Source: Pseudoalteromonas caenipelagi
GTDB lineage: Bacteria; Pseudomonadota; Gammaproteobacteria; Enterobacterales; Alteromonadaceae
Length of the DNA: 64,000 bases
Assembly (NCBI RefSeq): GCF_013140855.1
Contig: NZ_JABBPG010000002.1
Span: 796,751 to 860,750 of the forward strand
Direction: 5' to 3'
Positions 9,453 to 18,259 of this stretch are shown in pieces (positions within the stretch are counted from its first letter, which is position 1; every line of letters begins with the position of its first letter). A program made the position numbers and the translations under genes. Under the pieces are notes generated by a model. That model saw nothing but the letters and a program-made list of their open reading frames with translations, did no database searches and was not told the DNA's origin.

Positions 9453-9486
9453 AACAGCCCTCTTCACACGAGGGCTGTTTTATTTT
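9453..9486 (+). terminator. Rho-independent terminator after ybbAP
   Basis: AACAGCCCTC (9453-9462), 7-nt loop, GAGGGCTGTT (9470-9479), then TTATTTT. Perfect 10-bp stem followed by a T-rich run, 23 bases after the permease stop. Confidence 0.9.
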
Positions 9487-9514
9487 GGCACGCATGTTTT
9501 ATTTTGGCACGCAT
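9478..9514. repeat. Direct repeat, 18 bp twice
   Basis: TTTTATTTTGGCACGCAT occurs at 9478-9495 and 9497-9514, separated by one base. It starts in the T-run of the terminator. Probably a slippage duplication. The rest of the 230-bp space up to the porin gene is AT-rich and holds only leader sequence. Confidence 0.8.
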
Positions 9515-9661
9515 TAAAGTGCAGTTTTGTATCAAAATTCACAACCTTAAAAAACACTTTTATAATGAAAATTTCTTTTGACATTATTACGTTAAAAGAG
9601 AATTTGGCTCCTATACTCAAGTTGATATTTATTTTTATTAATTATCACTTGGGATGACACT

Positions 9662-10855
9662 ATGAAAAAACGATTATTAGCTGTGGCTTTATGCTGTGCC
9701 ATAAATGGGGCCGCATATGGGGCCGATGTACGAATCAATGGTTTTGCCTCTATTGTTGCTGGAACTGCAACCGACGACAATATGAAACTATTTGATTATG
9801 AAGATGACATATCATTTAGCAATGAAACCATGATTGCATTACAGATATCTTCAGACTTGGGGGATGGGCTGAGTGCTACGGGTCAACTAGTGGCCCGAGG
9901 CAGCGAAGATTACGACGCTGAATTTGCTTGGGCATATATCAGTTATGATGTGAGCGATAGTTTGCGTGTGAGTCTGGGAAAAATGAGGCTACCTTTGTTC
10001 AGGTACTCCGATTTTATTGAAGTTGGCTATGCGTATCGTTGGGTGCGTCCGCCAACGTCAGTCTATAGTTTAAACACGCCAGCACCTACCGGTATTAGTC
10101 TTTTATATACATCGACAATTGGAAATTGGGATTCGTCTATTCAAGCTGTTTATGGCCGCACAGAAGGAGACTTTAAAGCGATCACTAACAAAGATGATGG
10201 CAGTCTAAATGATATTACAGGCCTAAACTGGACAGTGTCGAAAGATTGGTTAACCTTGCGGGCTTCTTACATGGTAGCCGAAACAACGATTAGCTTAAAT
10301 AACTCAGCACCTTTGGTTGGATTATCCACTTTATTAAAAACCTATGGCTTACAGGAAGAGTTAAACAAACTGGTTATTGATAAAGATGATGGCACATTCT
10401 TAGGCCTTGGGTTTGCTATTGATTACAATAACTTTCTTCTAGATGGTGAATACACAGAAGTTGAAGCCGAAAATAGCCTTTTGCCAGAGCAGTCTCAGTA
10501 CTACGTATCGGTTGGGTATAGAATGGAAGATTGGACGGTACACCTAACCTACGAAGGCAATGAAGATAAACATCCAACCATCCGTTTTAACAAAGTACCT
10601 GAAACAATTACGTTGGCGAATGGTGCAACGGTGCCTTTATCGACCGATCCTAGCAATCCAAATGCCCCGTTAGTTAGGGACCTGCTCAATGGTGCATTGA
10701 GGGCAACTCACGTAGATACAAATACGCTCACTTTAGGTGCTAGATATGACTTTCATCCATCTGCTGCCTTTAAGGTCGATTGGAGCCGTCAAGACAATGA
10801 TTTAACAAATCAAGACAATGACGTTATAGCGGTTGCTATTGACTTGGTATTTTAG
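9662..10855 (+). CDS. Outer-membrane porin-like beta-barrel
   Basis: A 397-aa protein with signal peptide (residues 1-20, ending AAYG-ADV) and a mature start DVRINGFASIVAGT that is typical of Gram-negative porins. Alternating strands ending in Phe/Tyr run to the C-terminus, which ends VIAVAIDLVF with the terminal Phe recognised by the BAM machinery. It is followed nine bases later by a small phosphate-binding-like protein, so the pair may be a phosphate- or anion-uptake unit, as often seen in Alteromonadales. Specificity is inferred only from this neighbour. Confidence 0.8.
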   Translation: MKKRLLAVALCCAINGAAYGADVRINGFASIVAGTATDDNMKLFDYEDDISFSNETMIALQISSDLGDGLSATGQLVARGSEDYDAEFAWAYISYDVSDSLRVSLGKMRLPLFRYSDFIEVGYAYRWVRPPTSVYSLNTPAPTGISLLYTSTIGNWDSSIQAVYGRTEGDFKAITNKDDGSLNDITGLNWTVSKDWLTLRASYMVAETTISLNNSAPLVGLSTLLKTYGLQEELNKLVIDKDDGTFLGLGFAIDYNNFLLDGEYTEVEAENSLLPEQSQYYVSVGYRMEDWTVHLTYEGNEDKHPTIRFNKVPETITLANGATVPLSTDPSNPNAPLVRDLLNGALRATHVDTNTLTLGARYDFHPSAAFKVDWSRQDNDLTNQDNDVIAVAIDLVF

Positions 10856-10864
10856 GAGGCAAAC

Positions 10865-11272
10865 ATGAAAAAGTATTTTGCAGCATGCATGTTTTTAGCA
10901 ATCAATGTAAGTGCGCAGGCTGAAGTGGCTGTTATTGTTAACCCAAGCAACGGTGCTGCCATTGATAAAGATGCGATAGCAAAAATCTATCTTGGCAAAA
11001 CAAAGTCATTTAGTGACGGTACAAAAGTAAATGCGGTAGGGCTGAACAGTGGTAGTTCAGTGGATGAATTTACAACCAGTGTGTTGGGAAAATCGAGTAG
11101 CCAATACAAAGCATATTGGTCGAAGCTAATATTTACGGGTAAGGGAACACCGCCTGAAGCGTTAGACAATGAGCAAGCTGTTATCGATTTTGTAGCGGCT
11201 AATGCTGATGCGATTGGTTATGTAGATAGTGCAAAAGTAACCGATAACGTAAAAGTGGTTGGTAAATTCTAG
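10865..11272 (+). CDS. Small PstS-like periplasmic phosphate-binding protein
   Basis: A 135-aa secreted protein (signal peptide 1-19, SAQA-EV). It is a short single-lobe-sized PBP-like domain: AIAKIYLGKTKSFSDGTKV and the end block AIGYVDSAKVTDNVKVV match the phosphate ABC transporter substrate-binding family seen next to porins. At half the length of true PstS it probably does not work as a classic two-lobe binding protein. AGGAGG lies just upstream and the porin gene is nine bases away, indicating one operon. Confidence 0.8.
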   Translation: MKKYFAACMFLAINVSAQAEVAVIVNPSNGAAIDKDAIAKIYLGKTKSFSDGTKVNAVGLNSGSSVDEFTTSVLGKSSSQYKAYWSKLIFTGKGTPPEALDNEQAVIDFVAANADAIGYVDSAKVTDNVKVVGKF

Positions 11273-11280
11273 TTACTCGT

Positions 11281-11314
11281 TTGGTTACTTGCATAGTACG
11301 ATGCAAGTAACCAA
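11281..11314. terminator. Long hairpin terminator between convergent genes
   Basis: TTGGTTACTTGCAT (11281-11294), loop AGTACG, ATGCAAGTAACCAA (11301-11314): a perfect 14-bp stem just after the phosphate-binding gene and before the convergent endoglucanase stop. There is no long T-run on either strand, so it is classified by position and stem strength. Confidence 0.65.
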
Positions 11315-11342
11315 TTAAAAAGTGGTAACTCTTACATGCAAT

Positions 11343-12533
11343 CTAGCGGCCGGTAGCTATTTTTTGCTTCACCCAAATACCCGCTTCTTTGAGCTGTGAG
11401 TCATCGAATGTGCCAGCTTGGCAAGCGCCTACTTTGAATACTGCACCAGAGCGCCAATCGTCAGAAAAGTTCCAATTAGTCCAGCTTATTTTTTTGTTAG
11501 CCATTAAGTCTAGATAAGCTTGTGCACTGGCGAAGTTATTTGGCCCTTCTCCTCGGTAATCTTGCGTTCCCCACTCTGTGACAAATACGGGGAGTACGTT
11601 AGATGCTTTGTCCAACATATCTCGGTGGAAGTCCAGATGTGATGCTGCATAAAAATGAAAGGTATACATCACGTTGTTAAATGGCAGAGGGTTGTTGAGC
11701 ACATCTAAATAGCTCCCCCCATCGGACGCGCCAAATGTTGACCAACCGTGTGTGCCAACGAGTATCACAGCATCGGGATTTAAAGCTCTAATTGTTGGTA
11801 TTATTTCAACCGCATAGTCATAAATGCGCTGCCAGTTTACGCCATTAGGCTCATTGGCGATATCGTAAATAACGTTATCACGATGCTTGTTGGCAGCAAC
11901 GATATCGTGAAAGAACTGTTTTGCGTACTGCAAATTGTCGTTGGGGTCGCCAGGTGTTAGCTGGTGCCAATCAACGAGCACATACATATCTAAATCACTG
12001 GCTAAAGCAACCAGTTGATTGACTTGTTGAGTGAAGCTAGCGGGGTTTGTGACATAACCACCTTCTTGAACATAAAGACTTAAACGAAGTATATCTGCGC
12101 GCCAGTTGTTAGCCAAAGTGGCTAAGGAGTCTTGAGTCAGGCACTTATTTAAACCAAACCACTGCAGACCGTGAGAGCTCATACCACGCAGTTGTACAGG
12201 GGTGTTGTTTTTATCACAAAGTGTTTTCCCACATACACTCAGTTTGCCATAGCGACTAAATGCACCATCAAGGGGAGGTGTCTGCTTACATACACCTAGT
12301 TTTTGCCAAGCGTTACTGCTGCCTGGTAGCGAATTGGTCCACCATTTAGCTTGATATAATACACCATCATAGTGCATTTGATCGCCAGCTAGGGCATGGT
12401 TCGGCACCCCAGCCCAGTTAGTTTGTGGCCAGTTTGGATATTCATTGATGTCCGTACAGTTACTGGCATGGCTATTTGAGTAAAAGAATAATAAAAGCAA
12501 TAGACTTGAAACAGTCAGAATTTTCTTGATCAT
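11343..12533 (-). CDS. Secreted GH5 endoglucanase with N-terminal CBM5/12
   Basis: A 396-aa secreted enzyme. Signal peptide 1-23; a chitin/cellulose-binding CBM5/12-like module at about 26-82 (WAGVPNHALAGDQMHYDG, YQAKWWT, WQKLGVC; conserved aromatics); then a GH5 catalytic domain from about 95. The acid/base Glu is E228 in DIANEPN and the nucleophile is E320 in VTEWGTQD; HGLQWFG and DWH motifs fit cellulase clade GH5. It should cut beta-1,4-glucan (cellulose-type) chains outside the cell. The related Antarctic Cel5G has its CBM at the C-terminus; here the module is N-terminal. The ATG is preceded by AGGAGATC. Confidence 0.93.
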   Translation of the reverse strand: MIKKILTVSSLLLLLFFYSNSHASNCTDINEYPNWPQTNWAGVPNHALAGDQMHYDGVLYQAKWWTNSLPGSSNAWQKLGVCKQTPPLDGAFSRYGKLSVCGKTLCDKNNTPVQLRGMSSHGLQWFGLNKCLTQDSLATLANNWRADILRLSLYVQEGGYVTNPASFTQQVNQLVALASDLDMYVLVDWHQLTPGDPNDNLQYAKQFFHDIVAANKHRDNVIYDIANEPNGVNWQRIYDYAVEIIPTIRALNPDAVILVGTHGWSTFGASDGGSYLDVLNNPLPFNNVMYTFHFYAASHLDFHRDMLDKASNVLPVFVTEWGTQDYRGEGPNNFASAQAYLDLMANKKISWTNWNFSDDWRSGAVFKVGACQAGTFDDSQLKEAGIWVKQKIATGR

Positions 12534-12697
12534 AGTGATCTCCTATAGTTACATGTTGTATCCAGTTCAATGTATAGCTTGTGCTTTTTTTAACCAGCAG
12601 ACATTGGTCGAAGGTGAATAAACACAATATTGACCGTATGTGCTCAACAACTTGTGTTTGCCTGATTACTTAATTTGTTTTTAATAAGGAGATGACG

Positions 12698-13045
12698 ATG
12701 AACAACCACATCAATTATGTTGAGTTTGCGGCCGCAGATTTAGCTGCAACTGAGCAATTTTTTAAGCAAGTTTTCGCGTGGCAATTTGAGCACTATGGTC
12801 CTGATTATATTGCGTTTAGCAATTCAGGTTTGGATGGTGGTTTTTTCCGAAGTGAGCTTGCTGGCAATACCGTCAATGGCAGTGCTCTGGTGGTGTTGTA
12901 TAGCGATGAACTTGAGCAAACAATGCTTAATGTTAAGCAAGCCGGTGGCACCATCAGCAAAGACATTTTTAGTTTTCCAGGCGGGCGTAGGTTTCATTTC
13001 ATTGAGCCCAGTGGCAATGAATTGGCGGTATGGACTGCATCTTAA
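12698..13045 (+). CDS. VOC-superfamily (glyoxalase-like) protein
   Basis: A 115-aa single-module VOC protein: NHINYVEFAAADLAATEQFF opens the fold, and the end RRFHFIEPSGNELAVW is the typical last strand with the metal-site Glu. Function within this superfamily (lyase, dioxygenase, resistance, orphan) cannot be assigned. ATG 12698 is chosen over ATG 12692 because AAGGAG (12686-12691) abuts the latter but sits six bases before the former. Confidence 0.88.
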   Translation: MNNHINYVEFAAADLAATEQFFKQVFAWQFEHYGPDYIAFSNSGLDGGFFRSELAGNTVNGSALVVLYSDELEQTMLNVKQAGGTISKDIFSFPGGRRFHFIEPSGNELAVWTAS

Positions 13046-13055
13046 CGTATTAGTT

Positions 13056-13082
13056 GCAGTGCGAGTTAATCGCTCGCACTGC
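13056..13082. terminator. Bidirectional hairpin between convergent genes
   Basis: GCAGTGCGAG (13056-13065), 7-nt loop, CTCGCACTGC (13073-13082): perfect 10-bp stem between the VOC gene stop and the convergent ODP gene, whose stop codon lies in the loop. Confidence 0.6.
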
Positions 13083-13800
13083 CCACATCAAGTCTTGCAA
13101 ACCACTCTAAAAACTCTTGCACCATCTCACCTTTAAATATTCGGCCGTGCTGTGGTGCCATCATGTCAACTTCTAACTCGCGAATACGTGCAACCCAATT
13201 ATTCTTAGCACGATTGGATGGCATCCAGCGACGGTGAAAATACTCCATATGCTTTATATGACTAGCAAAGTCTTCAACAAACATTGGCGGTTCATTTTTT
13301 TCAAGTGCTGCGCCAATGTCGCCGCTCATTAAAATTTTTGCTTTGGGGTCGTAGACATTGAAGTTACCAGAAGAGTGCAGGTAGTGTGCGGGAATAAACT
13401 TCAATGCAGCTTTGCCGATTTTTATCTCCCCGCCTTCATCTTTAATAGACTGGTATTGAATATTATCCATTCCGAAGTGCCTAATGAAGCCCTCCCAAAG
13501 CCATGGTGCATGCAAGGTAGCATGAGGAAGCGCTTTATCCCACAGCCCCAAAGAAGAGATAATATCGGGGTCTTGATGGGATGCAAACAGCGTAGTTATT
13601 TGTTCTAACTTTACGTGTTTCAATAAGCTAGCCAGCATCGAAGAAAATAATTCAATACCACCTGGGTCAAGAATAATCGCTTCATCATTACTTTTAATTA
13701 AGTATTGGTTAGTGTCTATGATCTTTTCGCTTTTCTGAGAGTCTCTACCTAGCACAATCCATGTATGCGTGGTGGAGCTATAGATTTCTGTTGACTTCAA
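13066..13800 (-). CDS. Oxygen-binding di-iron protein (ODP), MBL fold
   Basis: A 244-aa soluble metallo-beta-lactamase-fold protein of the flavodiiron-like ODP type. The metal ligands are in place: H75-x-D77-x-D79 (FASHQDPDI), H142 (HYLHSSGN), D161 (LMSGDIG) and H218 (APQHGRIF). The HxDxD variant, no flavodoxin domain and the length fit ODPs such as the Treponema denticola chemotaxis oxygen/iron sensor. The start is TTG: it overlaps the TGA of the upstream gene (TTGA) and has GGAG seven bases before it, so translation is coupled. The upstream partner is a chemoreceptor-like protein, supporting a role as a soluble O2 or Fe sensor feeding chemotaxis or a related pathway. Confidence 0.85.
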   Translation of the reverse strand: MKSTEIYSSTTHTWIVLGRDSQKSEKIIDTNQYLIKSNDEAIILDPGGIELFSSMLASLLKHVKLEQITTLFASHQDPDIISSLGLWDKALPHATLHAPWLWEGFIRHFGMDNIQYQSIKDEGGEIKIGKAALKFIPAHYLHSSGNFNVYDPKAKILMSGDIGAALEKNEPPMFVEDFASHIKHMEYFHRRWMPSNRAKNNWVARIRELEVDMMAPQHGRIFKGEMVQEFLEWFARLDVGSASD

Positions 13801-14414
13801 CGTAGCGCTCCTTTTAATAGGCTAATTTCTTTTAAGTTTTCATTTATGGCGTGTTTTATATTTTTTGCGGCTCCTGCAATGAAATTTGAAACTGATTGCA
13901 AGCTTTCACTAAACTCTCCAGCATTAGAGGCTTCAACGCGGCTAGTTACTGCGATATATTCGGCGCTACGCATTTGTTTTAAAATGTCTTCAAAATACCC
14001 CTCTAAATGCATAACAGCGGACTCTAGTTGCTTGACTGTACGAATGAATTCCAAACGCCCTTGTTGTTGTAAGTGGTGAATGTCTGTGTGCTCAGTGTAT
14101 TGTGCCGCGATGTTTAATCGCAGTTGAAAGTCACTATATCTGACCACGGACAGCGCGATTTCAAATAAATTACTCGAGAGCATTGAAATACTTTTTGTTG
14201 TTTTGATGGTGAGCTCAGAAAACTCGTCGATGAAATTTGTAATTGGTTTAAAGCCGAAGGCAGAATCTCCAGCTCGAAGTGCAACGACTCGCGCGTTCTT
14301 GGCTGTCAAAGAAAGGTTTTTTGCCTCTTGTAAAATGGTGTCAAGATTGGCAATGATATTGGCTACACGGACGACGTTTTTAATGGCCAAAGTGGCATCA
14401 TTTTGATGATACAT
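13797..14414 (-). CDS. Soluble protein with two degenerate chemoreceptor-tip motifs
   Basis: A 205-aa all-helical protein with no membrane segment or signal peptide. Two regions resemble the MCP hairpin tip: residues 39-54 NARVVALRAGDSAFGF and following, and residues 159-171 RVEASNAGEFSES (compare [15 protein letters not shown] in normal receptors). The first copy also keeps the spacing of the GFAVVADEV segment. The Glu/Arg residues that contact CheA/CheW are only partly conserved. It is the first gene of a coupled pair with the ODP gene (4-bp overlap), as in the T. denticola receptor-ODP operon. I infer it is a receptor-like partner of the ODP; homology of both halves should be tested. Start ATG 14414 is preferred to TTG 14417. 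Confidence 0.6.
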   Translation of the reverse strand: MYHQNDATLAIKNVVRVANIIANLDTILQEAKNLSLTAKNARVVALRAGDSAFGFKPITNFIDEFSELTIKTTKSISMLSSNLFEIALSVVRYSDFQLRLNIAAQYTEHTDIHHLQQQGRLEFIRTVKQLESAVMHLEGYFEDILKQMRSAEYIAVTSRVEASNAGEFSESLQSVSNFIAGAAKNIKHAINENLKEISLLKGALR

Positions 14415-14591
14415 CAAACAGACTCACAGATTGCATTTTCTAGAGCATAGATAATTTTTAATTTTTTCGCCTAAAAAATCCGGTTAAAACCCTCATTATT
14501 AAGTGCTTAACTTGCATAATCAGTACCCCTAGCTCATATTTTAAGCTGGGAAATGCTTCTCTCTTTTTAAACCAAGGTTAGGTTGACCAAC

Positions 14592-17516
14592 ATGAAACAC
14601 CTGTTCATTTGGGTTATGGGTTATTTAACAGTTGCTTTTGCTGCGCTTTATTATGCTCCTTCTGAGCTGACAATCGTTTCGTTAAGTGGTTGTGGTCTGT
14701 GGTTAATCGGCGCTGTTGTCAATCATAGTGTCCGTGTTAGGTTATGCACTTTTTTGGCCGTCGCGGGGATACTTAGTTACCTTGTGTTCTCCCTTTCGTT
14801 AAACAGCACTGTGGCAAGGTTCTTTATTTTTATGAATCTTTCTGGCGCATTTATACTTTGCGAGTTGTTACGAACAAAAATTAAATTTGATGTGATGCAA
14901 ACCTCTGCGTTGGTAGTGTTCAGGCGAGTCACATTATTTATGTTACTGCCTTCACTTGCTATTGGTGCTATAAGTGCAGCGCTTGTCAGTAGTTTTAGTC
15001 AATATAGTTGGTTGGCAATTTTTCAACATTGGCTGTTCGGTAACGTATTTGCGCTGTTAATGGGCGTTCCTTTCTTATCTGCTTACGTGAGGCGAGGAAA
15101 GCATTTTCTTGCACAGACGTACACCTTTACTCACATGTTCGCTGCTTTGGCTTTTGTTAGTTTGCTGTCAGTTATTTCTTTGACTCATTTAAACCTTGTT
15201 ATGATTGCAACCGTCGCTTTGTTAGTTTTATCTGCTATTGCTTATGGGAGCAACTTACTCGCTTTGCTCGGTTTCTTACTGGGAGGTGCCGCCCATATTG
15301 TTCTTTATGTAAATCTATCGCTTTTCAAAGAAAGCCTACCGACATTAGGAAGCACCATGTTTTTAGCTTCGGTGGTGGGGTTTTTGATTGCCTTAAGGCT
15401 AAGCCGATCTAAACAAGGTGTTGAGCGCTTGGTCACGCGTTTAAGAAAACTTAAAACCTTTAGCAAACATGCATTTGAATTGAGTCCTGAGCTTATTTTA
15501 GTGCTAGATAGTAAAGGGGTTGTTATCGACGCAAGTGAAGGCTTTTTGTCAGCAGTGCAATTAAACAAACAGCAAATTAAAGGAAAAAACATTACTTTGT
15601 TTTTGGACGAGTCAAGCCAAATGTTGTTCTCATCTCACAAGCTAGATTTGAAGCACACATTTGCTGAAAGTGGTTTACAAATCATTAGCAGCAACGGTAG
15701 GAAGATAACCGCAGATTTAAAAGCAACCGTTTTTGAAAGTGATAGTCATTATTCGACTGTCTGTTTTTTACATGATATCTCTGAACAATTAGAGTTGGCG
15801 GACGTGTTAGAACAAGAAAAGGAATTGCTTGAAGTAACACTTAGCTCAATTGGAGATGGTGTGATTTGCACCGATGTGGATAGTAAAGTGACTTATATGA
15901 ACCCTGTTGCAGAAGCTGTTTTAGCTAAACTCACAAGAGAGGTTAAAGGTTTACCGTTTGATGACGTTATGCCGCTTTACAATGAAGATACTAAACAGGC
16001 GATTACTGGGCTCACAGATAGGTGCATCAAGAATAATCAGCTGATGAGTTTACCCGAATTAACATGCGTTAAAAATCACTTAAGGCTAGAATTTGCGATA
16101 CAGGATTCTATTTCTCCCATATATCTTAAAAATGGTGAGATTGCTGGTGCCGTCATGGTTTTTCAGGATGTCACTGAGTCGCGTATTATGTCTAGAAAAC
16201 TCACACATATGGCACATCATGATGTGTTAACCGGCTTGCCAAATCGGCTTTTATTACAAGAGCGACTGAGCCAGTTTTGCAAACGCGCGCAAAGAGAAGG
16301 GCATAAGTTTGCTGTGGTTTTTGTTGATTTAGATAACTTTAAGAAGATTAATGACTCGTTAGGCCATGATGTGGGCGATTCGCTGCTGAAAAAAGTGGCT
16401 AATCGTTTTTCTAATGGCGTGAGAAGCGTTGATACCGTCGCACGTATGGGGGGCGATGAGTTTGTGTTGATGCTCGATGCAATTAAAGACAAGCATCAAG
16501 TTGCTAAGGTGGTGAACAAGATTCTTAATATTGCCTCTGGGTGTTATGAACTGGAAAAAGTACAAGTTGAACTATCAATTAGCGCCGGAATAGCGATGTA
16601 TCCTCAGGATGGCGAATCACCAGATATGTTGATGAAGCACGCCGATACTGCAATGTATCGAGCTAAAAAAGTCAGTAAAAGTGATTATCAGTTTTACAGC
16701 ATAGAGCTTGATCATGCTGCAGAGCTGCGCATAGAGCAAGAAGCAGCTATTGCAAACGCATTGAAAGACAGTGAGTTTATTCCTTACTATCAGCCAGTAG
16801 TTAATGCTCAGAGCTTTTTGTTAGAAAAGTTAGAAATGCTTGCTCGCTGGCACCACGGAGGGAAGATAAAAGGCCCTGAAAGCTTTATTTCTATCGCTGA
16901 AGAGGCAAACTTAATTGACAAAGTATCATACCAACTATTATTTCAAGCACTTATGGATTTTTCAGGCTGGCTAGTAAAAATGCCCAAATTGGTATTGAGT
17001 GTCAATATTTCAGTTTCACAGCTAGTTGAACCCCAATTTATGGCAACGGTCTTGATGTTATTAGACAAAAACAATATTCCACCCAGTAACATTGAGATTG
17101 AAATTACTGAATCTTCACTTGCTTCTAATTTAGACGTTATGAAAAAAGCCTTAATTGAAATTCAACGGCGTGGCATTAGTATTGCAATTGATGACTTTGG
17201 TACCGGTTACTCGAGTCTAAGCTATTTAAAAGACCTAAATTTTGACACTATTAAGGTCGATCAAAAGTTTGTTGCAGACTTAAATGAGAACCGTAAAAAA
17301 GGTGAGCTGGCATTGGTTATTGTTAATATGGCCAAAAGCTTACATGTAAACTGTGTCGCAGAGGGCGTCGAAAGCCAGGAGCAGGCAAAAATACTGGCTG
17401 AAGCAGGATGCCAACAACTACAGGGCTATTACTTTTCTAGACCTAAATCTAAGCTCGATATTGATTCAATTATAACGGCTGGCCTGCGCATAAATCAGTC
17501 TAGAACATTGCTATAA
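14592..17516 (+). CDS. Membrane PAS-PAS-GGDEF-EAL c-di-GMP enzyme
   Basis: A 974-aa inner-membrane protein. The first ~280 residues hold about eight hydrophobic helices resembling a MASE1-type sensor region; then two PAS domains (about 290-395 and 405-525), a GGDEF domain with intact GGDEF at about 620-624, and an EAL domain. The EAL signature reads EMLARW (about 748), a permitted ExLxR form; DDFGTG, the catalytic Lys in TIKVDQKF, and AEGVES are kept. Both synthesis and hydrolysis of c-di-GMP look possible, with the balance set by the sensors. ATG 14592 has AGG nine bases upstream; an in-frame TTG at 14583 is less likely. Monocistronic. Confidence 0.93.
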   Translation: MKHLFIWVMGYLTVAFAALYYAPSELTIVSLSGCGLWLIGAVVNHSVRVRLCTFLAVAGILSYLVFSLSLNSTVARFFIFMNLSGAFILCELLRTKIKFDVMQTSALVVFRRVTLFMLLPSLAIGAISAALVSSFSQYSWLAIFQHWLFGNVFALLMGVPFLSAYVRRGKHFLAQTYTFTHMFAALAFVSLLSVISLTHLNLVMIATVALLVLSAIAYGSNLLALLGFLLGGAAHIVLYVNLSLFKESLPTLGSTMFLASVVGFLIALRLSRSKQGVERLVTRLRKLKTFSKHAFELSPELILVLDSKGVVIDASEGFLSAVQLNKQQIKGKNITLFLDESSQMLFSSHKLDLKHTFAESGLQIISSNGRKITADLKATVFESDSHYSTVCFLHDISEQLELADVLEQEKELLEVTLSSIGDGVICTDVDSKVTYMNPVAEAVLAKLTREVKGLPFDDVMPLYNEDTKQAITGLTDRCIKNNQLMSLPELTCVKNHLRLEFAIQDSISPIYLKNGEIAGAVMVFQDVTESRIMSRKLTHMAHHDVLTGLPNRLLLQERLSQFCKRAQREGHKFAVVFVDLDNFKKINDSLGHDVGDSLLKKVANRFSNGVRSVDTVARMGGDEFVLMLDAIKDKHQVAKVVNKILNIASGCYELEKVQVELSISAGIAMYPQDGESPDMLMKHADTAMYRAKKVSKSDYQFYSIELDHAAELRIEQEAAIANALKDSEFIPYYQPVVNAQSFLLEKLEMLARWHHGGKIKGPESFISIAEEANLIDKVSYQLLFQALMDFSGWLVKMPKLVLSVNISVSQLVEPQFMATVLMLLDKNNIPPSNIEIEITESSLASNLDVMKKALIEIQRRGISIAIDDFGTGYSSLSYLKDLNFDTIKVDQKFVADLNENRKKGELALVIVNMAKSLHVNCVAEGVESQEQAKILAEAGCQQLQGYYFSRPKSKLDIDSIITAGLRINQSRTLL

Positions 17517-17614
17517 GCGATTTTTTTTAAAAAATAATAAAAATTAAGAAGTCTTAAGGTTTACTTAATTTTGCTTCCCTAAATTAAACATATCACTTCT
17601 AGGGGAGTTGCCAA

Positions 17615-18259
17615 ATGACCGCAATGACAATTCATGATTTAACCGTGCCTTCGAGCGCTTTGCATTGGGCTAAATATAACCAAAATGGCCGTTTAGAACT
17701 GGAATTGCAGGTCAAAACCGGTTTTGCAAAAGCCTATGCTGCTGACTTACACGAGTTTTATCCATTACTGAGCTGTTTAAATACCCCTCAAGGCTATTGT
17801 GTTTTAGGGCTGCGCATTGCGACAACCGATACGTTGTTTGTTGAGCAGTATTTAGAACAGCCAGTAGAAAACTTTTTACCACAATGTACCCACCGTAGCG
17901 AGATTGCAGAGTTAGGTAATTTGTATTCTACGCACCGCAGCGCAACGCTTGGACACTTCATAGTGGTTGCTCAAGCACTATTATCTCAGCATATTCGATT
18001 TCTAACATTTACAGGTACGATGCAAGTAAGAAAGCTAATGGCTTTGTGCCAGGTACCAATTTGCGAATTAACGCCAGCGCAACCTAGTAAAGTGGCAAGT
18101 GCCAAAGATTATGGTAGCTACTATGACGCTGACCCTAAAGTATGTGTGGTCGACTTAGAAAATGTGCAGCAAGTGATTAATACGACCAAGCTATATACCA
18201 AGCTTGCAGAGCAATACCGTAATGAAGTCAGCGAGCTAGTTTCAGGATTACAACTATGA
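17615..18259 (+). CDS. Thermostable-hemolysin-family protein (PF12261 type)
   Basis: A 214-aa soluble protein matching the Vibrio thermostable hemolysin (delta-VPH) family: LELQVKTGFAKAYAADLHEFYP, then AELGNLYSTHRSATLGHF and FTGTMQVRKLMALC. The name is historical; the fold is thought to be acyltransferase-like (GNAT/autoinducer-synthase-like), and there is no signal peptide or membrane-lytic segment. It is the first gene of a run of nine overlapping genes and overlaps the next (AMP ligase) by 4 bp, which fits an acyl transfer step in a small-molecule pathway better than a toxin. AGGGGAG lies about eight bases before ATG 17615. Confidence 0.85.
   Translation: MTAMTIHDLTVPSSALHWAKYNQNGRLELELQVKTGFAKAYAADLHEFYPLLSCLNTPQGYCVLGLRIATTDTLFVEQYLEQPVENFLPQCTHRSEIAELGNLYSTHRSATLGHFIVVAQALLSQHIRFLTFTGTMQVRKLMALCQVPICELTPAQPSKVASAKDYGSYYDADPKVCVVDLENVQQVINTTKLYTKLAEQYRNEVSELVSGLQL

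Noticed and set aside
17615..18259. Secreted hemolysin toxin
   Set aside because: No signal peptide or membrane-active region, and it is translationally coupled to acyl-metabolism enzymes; the family name alone is not evidence.
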